From contig CAJXRL010000199.1 of the NCBI GenBank assembly GCA_913059105.1, positions 1-5,066 on the forward strand: a stretch of 5,066 nucleotides of DNA, written 5' to 3'. Below, one piece after another: positions 1 to 5,066 of the stretch; positions within the stretch are counted from its first letter, which is position 1, and each line of letters starts with the position of its first letter. The position numbers were made by a program, and so were the translations under genes. The notes beneath the pieces were generated by a model. That model saw only the letters and a list, made by a program, of their open reading frames with translations. It was not told the DNA's origin and ran no database searches. Source of the DNA: an uncultured Flavobacteriales bacterium. GTDB taxonomy: Bacteria; Bacteroidota; Bacteroidia; Flavobacteriales_E; Vicingaceae.

Positions 1-41
1 TCTGCCTGTCTCGTGGGCTCGGAGATGTGTATAAGAGACAG
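1..41 (+). other. Untrimmed Nextera (Tn5) sequencing adapter with partial i7 index; not genomic
   Basis: Bases 8-41 are identical to the 34-base Nextera Read 2 transposase adapter. This includes the 19-base Tn5 mosaic end AGATGTGTATAAGAGACAG at 23-41. The seven bases before it, TCTGCCT, match the end of an i7 index as it lies in the adapter strand; from memory this is the index labelled N703. Genomic sequence therefore begins at 42. The gene running off this edge is cut by the library or assembly, not by biology. The adapter happens to contain no stop in the frame of that gene, so an automatic caller would extend the protein into it wrongly. Confidence 0.98.
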
Positions 42-535
42 ATTCCTACTCTATTCCATTTCAACCGCTTTGTAGTATTTCTTTTTAAAAAGAGCACCAC
101 GGTTAAACAAACTAGAAACGGAAGCGTGTACATCGGGTCAATGACAAATATCGATTGAATCGCTATGCGCCATTCCAAAGGCCAAAGTAATTGTGTTCCC
201 CAAGTAGTGAATATATCGAGTAAAGGATGCGTAAAAATGGCCCAAAACATCAATTGAGTCCATCCCCACCAATTTGATTCAGCCTTTCGACTGTATAATT
301 TAGAAATGATAAATCCTAAAAGAGGAGAAATTAGGATTGCAAAAACAATGGAATGTGAAAATCCCCGATGAATTTCTAAACGACTAACCGTGTCAAGAAA
401 TAAACCGGGGATTGTATCTAAGTCTGGAATTGTACCTCCTATCGCGCCCCAAAGAATAGCCTTGTTGCCCACTTTTTTACCCAAAACAGCTTCACCTACT
501 GCTCCGCCGAGTATAATTTGAGTAAGAGAGTCCAA
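42..535 (-). CDS. YdjM-family (PF04307) membrane-bound metal-dependent hydrolase, 3'-truncated at the contig end
   Basis: The 164 visible codons read without a stop and begin TTG-GAC-TCT-CTT-ACT (M-D-S-L-T-Q), the typical N-terminus of Bacteroidota members of this family. Conserved polar motifs sit between hydrophobic stretches: PDLD (37-40), HRGFSHS (56-62), HPLLD (103-107) followed by TTWGTQ, and VIDP (131-134). The His and Asp residues are the presumed metal ligands of this putative inner-membrane hydrolase. The substrate is not known. TTG at 533-535 is the only reasonable start, because an in-frame TAA lies two codons upstream (542-544) and no ATG or GTG lies between. Relatives are, from memory, about twice this length, so the C-terminal part is missing. 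The gene starts 10 bases after the DUF3127 stop and is probably the last visible gene of the same operon. The E. coli relative ydjM is reported to be LexA-regulated; nothing seen here shows that control. Confidence 0.87.
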
Positions 536-545
536 TCGTTTTTAA

Positions 546-932
546 TTAGAAAGGTAAATCATCGTCCTCTGCATCTGAACTTAAGTCAGCTGTATTTAAA
601 GATACTGGCTCTTCAGACGGCGGTGGTGGTGTATTACCACTTGGTGCTTGACTTCCAATTGGATCAATTTTCCAAGCATCAATGTTGTGGTAATATTTAC
701 CGTTGTATTCTCGTGAAGAAACATTGAATGATACTTCAACTTCGGCTCCTGCATTAAAACGAGCTAACATTTCAATCTTTTCATCTCCAAATACTCCAAA
801 ACAAACATCTGGGTTATATTGAGCACCTGTGTCAACTACAAATGATTGTTTTCTCCAGCCCTTACCGGCTTTACTTGTTCCACTCTCTACATCAAGAACG
901 GTCTTAATTCTTCCTTTTATTGATAAACTCAT
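546..932 (-). CDS. DUF3127 domain protein with SSB-like acidic C-terminal tip
   Basis: This 128-residue protein matches the DUF3127 family (PF11325), a Bacteroidota group with a predicted OB-fold. The core spans about residues 4-92. Its family signatures are SGTSKAGKGWRKQSFVVDT (17-35), VCFGVFGD (43-50), VEVSFNVSSREYNGKYY (65-81) and AWKID (86-90). A Pro/Ser-rich, probably disordered linker with four consecutive prolines follows (about 93-117). The protein ends in DAEDDDLPF. That tail closely resembles the C-terminal tip of bacterial SSB (DDDIPF in E. coli), which docks DNA-repair and replication partners. Layout and tail suggest a single-strand DNA-binding or SSB-partner-competing role, but this is inference; DNA binding cannot be read from the sequence. 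ATG at 932 follows the isomerase stop by 3 bases, so translational coupling is likely. It is not a canonical SSB, whose core sequence and length differ. Confidence 0.9.
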   Translation of the reverse strand: MSLSIKGRIKTVLDVESGTSKAGKGWRKQSFVVDTGAQYNPDVCFGVFGDEKIEMLARFNAGAEVEVSFNVSSREYNGKYYHNIDAWKIDPIGSQAPSGNTPPPPSEEPVSLNTADLSSDAEDDDLPF

Positions 933-935
933 TTT

Positions 936-1370
936 TTACGCTTCTATAATTTCTATTTTATTGATTTTGTCTCCTGCTTCTATCATATCAATCACATCTA
1001 ATCCTTCAATTACTTTTCCAAAACAGGTGTGATTTCTATCTAAATGAGCTGTATTATTTCTGCTATGGCAAACAAAGAACTGGGAACCTCCCGTGTTTCT
1101 TCCTGCATGAGCCATAGAAAGTACTCCTTTGTCATGAAATTGATTTTCACCGTCAAGTTCACAATCAATTGAGTAACCTGGACCACCCGCACCTGTTCCA
1201 TCAGGACAGCCACCTTGTATCACAAAATCAGGAATTACCCTATGGAAAGTTAATCCATCGTAAAATCCATCTTTTGAAAGTTTAACGAAATTTTCTACAG
1301 TTTTAGGTGCATCCTTGTCGTAAAATTCAACGAGCATTTCTCCTTTGTCAGTTTTTATTTTTGCTTGCAT
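936..1370 (-). CDS. Cyclophilin-type peptidyl-prolyl cis-trans isomerase, cytoplasmic
   Basis: This 144-residue single-domain cyclophilin would catalyse cis-trans isomerisation of Xaa-Pro bonds and assist protein folding. Active-site residues are all visible: FHRVIPDFVIQGG (42-54) gives H43, R44, F49 and Q52 (human CypA H54, R55, F60, Q63). SMAHAGRNTGGSQFF (85-99) gives M86, A87, Q97 and F99. HLDRNHTCFG (109-118) gives L110 and H114. The position of CypA W121 is His (H109), a substitution of the kind that in other bacterial cyclophilins lowers cyclosporin sensitivity. There is no signal peptide or lipobox, so it should be cytoplasmic, like E. coli PpiB, and it is slightly shorter than that protein. 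It lies 34 bases after the rdgB stop and 3 bases before the DUF3127 start, in the middle of an operon-like run. Confidence 0.95.
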   Translation of the reverse strand: MQAKIKTDKGEMLVEFYDKDAPKTVENFVKLSKDGFYDGLTFHRVIPDFVIQGGCPDGTGAGGPGYSIDCELDGENQFHDKGVLSMAHAGRNTGGSQFFVCHSRNNTAHLDRNHTCFGKVIEGLDVIDMIEAGDKINKIEIIEA

Positions 1371-1404
1371 AATTATTTTTTGGATTGCTAAATTAACGAT
1401 TCAA

Positions 1405-1980
1405 TTAGGCTTTAAGAAATTCAATTAAATTACTAATAGCTACACCTCTATGACTAATTTGATTTTTCAAACCTATACTCAATTGGGCAAAAGTTTCTTG
1501 AAAGCCTTCCGGTCGAAAAATTGGATCGTATCCAAATCCTCCATCTCCAATTTTCACCTTTAGAATTTCTCCTTTGCAAATCCCCTCAAATAAATGTTCC
1601 TTGCCATTTTGATCGATAAATGCAATTGCCGTTCTAAAATGTGCTTTTCGATTGGCTATGTCATTTAGTTTAGACAAAACCAAGTTCATATTTTTCTCAA
1701 ACGATTTTTCGGAACCACCATAACGAGCAGAGTGCACACCAGGTTCTCCATTTAAAGCCTCCACTTCAAGCCCTGTGTCATCTGCAAAACAAGCTTTTCC
1801 AAATTTTTGAAAAACAAATCGAGCCTTTTGCAAAGCATTCCCTTCAAGAGTTTCTTGAGTCTCTTCTAATTCATCAAGGTAGTTCAATTCAAGTAGCGAT
1901 TGAATAGTATGTAAATCACCAACTTGATTTTGAATTTCGAGTACTTTATTTGGATTTTGGGTGGCAAAGATAATCTTCAT
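1405..1980 (-). CDS. rdgB: RdgB/HAM1 non-canonical purine NTP pyrophosphatase (dITP/XTP)
   Basis: This full-length 191-residue protein hydrolyses dITP, ITP and XTP to the monophosphate plus pyrophosphate, keeping deaminated purines out of DNA and RNA. Family motifs appear in order: ATQNPNK (6-12, the T/SxNxxK phosphate-binding signature), ETLEGNALQKA (43-53), ADDTGLEVEALNGEPGVHSARYGG starting at 66 with the catalytic Asp pair D67-D68, FGYDPIF (149-155) and SHRG (176-179) for base recognition. K172 before SHRG is kept. The usual acidic residue in the 'AELS' motif is Gln here (FAQLS, 164-168), a small deviation. ATG at 1980 puts the first motif at the family's normal position. It is the first gene of the minus-strand cluster, and its promoter must lie in the 70-base divergent region. 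Confidence 0.96.
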   Translation of the reverse strand: MKIIFATQNPNKVLEIQNQVGDLHTIQSLLELNYLDELEETQETLEGNALQKARFVFQKFGKACFADDTGLEVEALNGEPGVHSARYGGSEKSFEKNMNLVLSKLNDIANRKAHFRTAIAFIDQNGKEHLFEGICKGEILKVKIGDGGFGYDPIFRPEGFQETFAQLSIGLKNQISHRGVAISNLIEFLKA

Positions 1981-2050
1981 ATAATGGTATCTAATTTCCT
2001 TCGACTTGAAGCAAAAGCAATATTAATATTAATATTGCTTTTGAATTAAG
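1981..2050. promoter_or_regulatory. Divergent intergenic region between rdgB and the methyltransferase gene
   Basis: Seventy AT-rich bases separate the outward-facing starts at 1980 (minus) and 2051 (plus), so promoters for both clusters should lie here or reach into the flanking genes. A perfect palindrome fills nearly half of it. Each arm of the palindrome ends in TGCTTTTG reading outward, one mismatch from the Bacteroidota -7 element TAnnTTTG. No matching -33 TTG at normal spacing is clear on either strand, so I do not place a promoter exactly. A small imperfect hairpin, CTTC...GAAG (1999-2011), lies in the rdgB leader. There is no good Shine-Dalgarno sequence before either start. Confidence 0.6.
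2012..2043. repeat. Perfect 32-base palindrome with three tandem AATATT hexamers at its core
   Basis: The left half, CAAAAGCAATATTAAT, is exactly reverse-complemented by the right half, with no spacer and no mismatch. The centre (2019-2036) is AATATT repeated three times, each copy itself palindromic. A second, imperfect outer pairing (2005-2009 with 2046-2050, one G-T wobble) brackets it after a two-base internal mismatch. It ends 7 bases before the methyltransferase ATG and 31 bases before the rdgB ATG. It could be an operator for a dimeric regulator, a 5'-leader hairpin, or a bidirectional terminator-like element. No T-run follows on either strand beyond the TTTT inside the stem. Confidence 0.9.
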
Positions 2051-2896
2051 ATGAAACCTAATCGTATGCAATTAGAACAATTAGCGAAAAACATTAAGAG
2101 AAAGGAAAACGGAATTTATTACTCATTAAATCAAACAGACATTTCTTATCCTGAAGAGGGAAATCAAAACGCTTCTGAACTTGAAGATGACAGTTATTGG
2201 TTTAAGCATAGAAATGAAGTGATTGCAGGAAGCATTAAAAAATTCAGCCCTACACAATCCTTTTTCGACATTGGTGGTGGAAATGGGTTCGTTGCTTTAA
2301 GATTACAAAAAGAAGGAATTGATGTATGTTTAATTGAACCCGGTGAACATGGAGCATTGACGGCGAAAAAAAGAGGAATTAACAAGGTTATCTGTTCTAC
2401 TTTAGAAAATGCGCAATTCGAAGACTCAAGTCTTGATTCTGTTGGTTTTTTTGATGTTATGGAACACATTCAAGACGATGATTCATTTTTAGCTAGTGTT
2501 ACTCGGTTCTTGAAACCCAATGGTTACCTTTATTTAACTGTTCCTGCTTTTCAGTTTTTATGGTCAGATGTTGATAATTATTCTGGGCATTACAAACGAT
2601 ATACGACAGATCAACTAAAACGGATGCTTGAAAAGCATGGATATGAAGTTAAATATGCCACTTATTTCTTTGCATTTTTAACCATCCCAATTTTCTTACT
2701 TCGAACAATTCCAGCAAAATTTGGCTTTCAGAAAGACCCATCTTCAGTAGAAAAACAAAAAAACGACCATAAAAAAGAAGACGGATTTATTACGCGATTA
2801 ATGCAAAAATCATTTCGTTGGGAAATGAAGCAAGTACTCAATCAAAAAAAGCTATTTACTGGAAGCAGTTGTTTTGTGATAGCAAGAAAAAAATAA
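2051..2896 (+). CDS. Class I SAM-dependent methyltransferase, polysaccharide-locus type
   Basis: This 281-residue protein has a Rossmann-fold methyltransferase domain at about residues 48-160. Motif I is DIGGGNG (73-79) for SAM binding. E96 in LIEPGEHG is the acidic residue expected to contact the ribose. FFDVMEHI (123-130) is motif II, and LKPNGYLYLTVP (144-155) is the motif III region. SYWFKHRNEVI (48-58) just upstream resembles the WFxxRN segment common in methyltransferases from glycan clusters. GHYKRYT (169-175) is another recurrent motif of that group. A hydrophobic stretch at about 184-200 may touch the membrane or a lipid-linked acceptor, and a Lys-rich segment follows. The acceptor cannot be deduced. 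The wecE start follows by 5 bases, so the two are almost surely co-transcribed. A role in methylating a sugar or glycan intermediate is inferred from context. Confidence 0.88.
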   Translation: MKPNRMQLEQLAKNIKRKENGIYYSLNQTDISYPEEGNQNASELEDDSYWFKHRNEVIAGSIKKFSPTQSFFDIGGGNGFVALRLQKEGIDVCLIEPGEHGALTAKKRGINKVICSTLENAQFEDSSLDSVGFFDVMEHIQDDDSFLASVTRFLKPNGYLYLTVPAFQFLWSDVDNYSGHYKRYTTDQLKRMLEKHGYEVKYATYFFAFLTIPIFLLRTIPAKFGFQKDPSSVEKQKNDHKKEDGFITRLMQKSFRWEMKQVLNQKKLFTGSSCFVIARKK

Positions 2897-2901
2897 GACT
2901 G

Positions 2902-4029
2902 ATGAAAATTCCTTTTAACAAGCCATACCTGACTGGAAAAGAAACAGATTACATAAAAGAAGCCGTTGAAAGCCAAAAAATTTCCGGAAATGGAGTTTTT
3001 ACACATAAATGTCAACAGTTTTTTGAAAATAAATATGGAATCCAAAAAGCTCTTTTAACAACCTCTTGCACCGACGCTTTAGAAATGGCTGCCATTCTAA
3101 TTAACATAAAAGATGGCGATGAAATAATAATGCCTTCTTACACTTTTGTTTCGACAGCAAATGCATTTGTACTTCGCGGTGCGAAAATTGTCTTTTGTGA
3201 CAGCAGAAGCGACCATCCGGGAATAGATGAAAATAAAATTGAAAGTTTAATTACCTCCAAAACAAAAGCAATTGTTCCTGTTCATTATGCAGGTGTAGCC
3301 TGCGATATGAACAAGATAATGAAACTGGCTAAAGAGTATAATTTATTTGTTATTGAAGATGCTGCTCAAGCAATTGAAAGTTATTATACTTTCCCCGATG
3401 GAACTACAAAAGCATTAGGATCAATAGGACATTTAGCAACATTTTCATTTCATGAAACAAAAAACATTATTTCTGGCGAAGGAGGCCTACTAGCTATCAA
3501 TGATTCTCAATTTATTCAAAGAGCCGAAATTATTTGGGAAAAAGGCACCAATCGTTCGGCTTTCTTTCGTGGAGAAATTGACAAATATGGCTGGGTAGAC
3601 ATAGGCTCTTCCTTCTTACCTTCAGAGATTATTGCTGCTTTTCTCTGGGCGCAATTGGAAAACTTAGAGCGAATTCAAAATAAAAGACTTGAGATATGGT
3701 CATTTTATAAAGAACAACTAAAAGACCTTCCAATAAGAGTTCAAAGCATTCCGACATATTCCACAAATAATGCGCACATGTTTTATATTGTAACTGAAAA
3801 TTCCAATGATCGCAAAAAGATTATTAAAAAATTGACAGACAATGGAATTGGTGCAGTTTTTCACTATCTATCTCTTCATACAAGTGAGTTTTATAAGTCT
3901 AAATATAATGGTTCAGAATTACCATTATCGGATTATTACTCTAACTGCTTAATTAGGCTGCCGTTCTTCTTTAACTTAACTTCTCAAGAGCAATTGAAAG
4001 TATGCACGTTGATAAACTCATACTTTTAA
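2902..4029 (+). CDS. wecE: dTDP-4-amino-4,6-dideoxygalactose transaminase (WecE/RffA)
   Basis: This 375-residue PLP-dependent DegT/DnrJ/EryC1 sugar aminotransferase is almost the same length as E. coli WecE (376). It transfers an amino group from glutamate to dTDP-4-keto-6-deoxyglucose, giving dTDP-4-amino-4,6-dideoxygalactose. Long blocks match WecE as I remember it: IPFNKP at the N-terminus, DEIIMPSYTFVSTANAFV (73-90), PVHYAGVAC (126-134), EDAAQ (152-156, PLP-binding D153), FSFHETKN (181-188, K187 the Schiff-base lysine), EKGTNRS (213-219), DIGSSFLPSE (233-242) and NAHMFYI (290-296). ATG at 2902 is chosen over the in-frame ATG at 2818. It gives the family N-terminus exactly and follows the methyltransferase stop by 5 bases. 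Such products enter enterobacterial common antigen in enterics and O-antigen or capsule-like glycans elsewhere. The other steps of the pathway are not in the window. Confidence 0.95.
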   Translation: MKIPFNKPYLTGKETDYIKEAVESQKISGNGVFTHKCQQFFENKYGIQKALLTTSCTDALEMAAILINIKDGDEIIMPSYTFVSTANAFVLRGAKIVFCDSRSDHPGIDENKIESLITSKTKAIVPVHYAGVACDMNKIMKLAKEYNLFVIEDAAQAIESYYTFPDGTTKALGSIGHLATFSFHETKNIISGEGGLLAINDSQFIQRAEIIWEKGTNRSAFFRGEIDKYGWVDIGSSFLPSEIIAAFLWAQLENLERIQNKRLEIWSFYKEQLKDLPIRVQSIPTYSTNNAHMFYIVTENSNDRKKIIKKLTDNGIGAVFHYLSLHTSEFYKSKYNGSELPLSDYYSNCLIRLPFFFNLTSQEQLKVCTLINSYF

Positions 4030-4074
4030 GTTCCTTCCATATTTTTTAACTTATTTTGTAGGAAATATATAGTC

Positions 4075-5013
4075 TTGGCCACGTCTCCTAAATTGTCAAT
4101 AATTACTCCAATCTACTATGATTCCTACCTAGCGGAAAGATTTGTAGAATCGATAAACAAGGTTGAGTTTAACAGTATTGAAATACAAGAAATTATTTTT
4201 GTTATTGACGGAGGATCCAAGAAAGATGAAGAAGTTCTGAAGGACTTAGCCAGTAAAAATACTAGAGTTAAGCTTATATTTTTATCTAGAAATTTTGGCC
4301 AACATATTGCTGTTTCTGCTGGTTATAAAGAAAGCATAGGCGATTACGTTTGTATGATAAATGTTGATCAACAAGATCCGCCTCAAGAAATTCCTAAACT
4401 TTTGCAATTATTTACAAACGGTGAAGAGGTCGATATTGTTTACGGATTAAGAAATGAGAGAAAGGATTCGTTTTTTAAAACTCTAAGTTCTAGGATATTT
4501 AACCTAATACTTAATAAATTAACGGGAGACAATACACCTCTTAATGTTGCAACGTTGAGAATTATGAGCAGGCGGTTCATAGATTCTTACAATGCTCTTT
4601 CAGAAAAAGCCAGATATATTCCTGGTTTAGAGAGTTGGATTGGCTTTGAAAAAAGCTACGTTCAAATTGAAAGCCAAAATCGAATTGATGGTAAAAGTTC
4701 TTATAATTTTCGGAAACGATTAAACATGGCTGTAGAATCAATTGTTTCTTTCTCCGACTTGCCACTGCGATGGTCAGCGTATGCAGGAATACTGACTGCA
4801 ATAATCGGATTCTTGACGCTTATTGTTTTAAGTTTGATGAAAATTTATTTTATTGATTTCCAATCAGGCTATATATCTACAGTTGCTCTTATTCTTTTTA
4901 TTGGAGGAATCCAAATATTTGTAGTAGGATTAGCATCCATTTATATCGGTAGAATTTTAAAAGAAGTTCAGAATCGACCACTTTATATTGTAAAAGAAAA
5001 AATAAATATTTAG
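4075..5013 (+). CDS. GT2 polyprenyl-phosphate-type glycosyltransferase with two C-terminal membrane segments
   Basis: This 312-residue membrane-anchored GT2 enzyme has the layout of ArnC, GtrB and CsbB, which move a sugar from a nucleotide donor onto undecaprenyl phosphate at the cytoplasmic face. The GT-A domain starts at LSIITPIY (7-14). It has VIDGGSKKD (43-51), SRNFGQHIAVSAGY (71-84) and INVDQQDPPQEIP (95-107), the family's D-x-D-x-Q-D-P-P block with Asn at the first Asp. Also present are RYIPGLESWIGF (180-191) and GKSSYNFRKRL (206-216). Hydrophobic segments at about 234-256 and 267-291 are the predicted membrane helices. TTG at 4075 is the best start: the frame back to the wecE stop (same frame, 4027-4029) contains no ATG or GTG, and the first in-frame ATG would delete the nucleotide-binding motifs. 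AGGA at 4060-4063 is a loose ribosome-binding candidate. Donor sugar unknown. Confidence 0.9.
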   Translation: MATSPKLSIITPIYYDSYLAERFVESINKVEFNSIEIQEIIFVIDGGSKKDEEVLKDLASKNTRVKLIFLSRNFGQHIAVSAGYKESIGDYVCMINVDQQDPPQEIPKLLQLFTNGEEVDIVYGLRNERKDSFFKTLSSRIFNLILNKLTGDNTPLNVATLRIMSRRFIDSYNALSEKARYIPGLESWIGFEKSYVQIESQNRIDGKSSYNFRKRLNMAVESIVSFSDLPLRWSAYAGILTAIIGFLTLIVLSLMKIYFIDFQSGYISTVALILFIGGIQIFVVGLASIYIGRILKEVQNRPLYIVKEKINI

Positions 5014-5018
5014 CTGAA

Positions 5019-5066
5019 ATGTTTGATAAAACAAAATTCAAATCTGAAATTGAATCTCAGGGATAT
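5019..5066 (+). CDS. Start of an unidentified gene, truncated by the window end
   Basis: ATG at 5019-5021 opens a frame of 16 codons (MFDKTKFKSEIESQGY) that runs off the right edge. It begins 5 bases after the glycosyltransferase TAG, the same spacing as the methyltransferase-wecE junction, which supports a real gene continuing the plus-strand operon. Too little is visible to assign a family. The short charged start ending in a Gly-Tyr is compatible with several enzyme families, and I make no functional call. Confidence 0.6.
   Translation, partial: MFDKTKFKSEIESQGY

Noticed and set aside
23..41. Tn5 mosaic end suggesting a resident transposon
   Set aside because: It is embedded in the complete Nextera Read 2 adapter and preceded by index bases at the contig edge, so it comes from library preparation.
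1..41. Extension of the hydrolase reading frame to base 1
   Set aside because: The frame stays open only because the adapter lacks a stop in that frame; those codons are not genomic.
546..932. Annotation as the canonical single-stranded DNA-binding protein Ssb
   Set aside because: Only the C-terminal tip is SSB-like; the core carries DUF3127 signatures and lacks the Ssb core motifs.
518..1032. Plus-strand open frames at 518-727 and 829-1032
   Set aside because: They run antisense to the well-supported DUF3127, isomerase and hydrolase genes and resemble no protein family.
2019..2036. Short CRISPR-like or phase-variable repeat
   Set aside because: Three contiguous AATATT copies have no spacers and lie within the palindrome outside any coding frame; nothing indicates an array or slippage control of a gene.
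2012..2043. Ordinary intrinsic terminator
   Set aside because: It lies between divergent starts, where no transcript should end, and neither strand has a T-run after the stem. The AAAAGC...GCTTTT shape keeps this possible, so it is reported as a palindrome, not a terminator.
2818..2901. Longer wecE with 28 extra N-terminal residues starting inside the methyltransferase gene
   Set aside because: The extra residues are an out-of-frame reading of the methyltransferase C-terminus; WecE proteins begin at the IPFNKP-type motif, matching ATG 2902.
2194..3045. Minus-strand open frames at 2194-2469 and 2842-3045
   Set aside because: They are antisense shadows of the methyltransferase and wecE genes with no recognisable domain.
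4577..4801. Minus-strand open frame of 74 codons
   Set aside because: It is an antisense shadow of the glycosyltransferase gene with no family resemblance and no supporting signals.

Overview
The window is one end of an AT-rich draft contig from a bacterium, most likely a member of the Bacteroidota. The main taxonomic clues are a DUF3127 OB-fold protein (a family found mostly in that phylum), a Bacteroidota-style YdjM-type membrane hydrolase, low G+C, and little Shine-Dalgarno signal before most starts. I cannot name a genus from sequence alone. The first 41 bases are not genomic. They are an untrimmed Nextera (Tn5) sequencing adapter preceded by part of an i7 index, so the left edge is a library artefact.

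Left half, minus strand (about 42-1980): a tight unidirectional cluster. In transcription order it holds an RdgB/HAM1 non-canonical NTP pyrophosphatase, a small cyclophilin-type peptidyl-prolyl isomerase, a DUF3127 protein with an SSB-like acidic tip (DDDLPF), and a YdjM-family metal-dependent hydrolase that starts at TTG and is cut off by the contig end. Gaps are 34, 3 and 10 bases, which suggests one operon. Three of the four fit a loose theme of nucleotide-pool and DNA maintenance, but that link is inference.

Junction (1981-2050): the two gene sets diverge from a 70-base intergenic region. It contains a perfect 32-base palindrome (2012-2043) whose core is three tandem AATATT hexamers. This is the most striking non-coding signal here.

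Right half, plus strand (2051-5066): a surface-polysaccharide gene set. It holds a class I SAM-dependent methyltransferase, a very clear WecE-type dTDP-4-amino-4,6-dideoxygalactose transaminase, a GT2 polyprenyl-phosphate-type glycosyltransferase with two C-terminal membrane segments that starts at TTG, and the first 16 codons of another gene. WecE would make the dTDP-activated 4-amino-4,6-dideoxyhexose. The methyltransferase may decorate it or another glycan component, and the glycosyltransferase could load a sugar onto a lipid carrier. The pathway is incomplete in the window: no thymidylyltransferase, dehydratase or acetyltransferase is visible.

No gene-free stretch exceeds 300 bases. I found no tRNA, rRNA, CRISPR array, insertion sequence or convincing terminator. 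I do not see a clearly new biological system. The best leads are the junction palindrome and the SSB-tipped DUF3127 protein.
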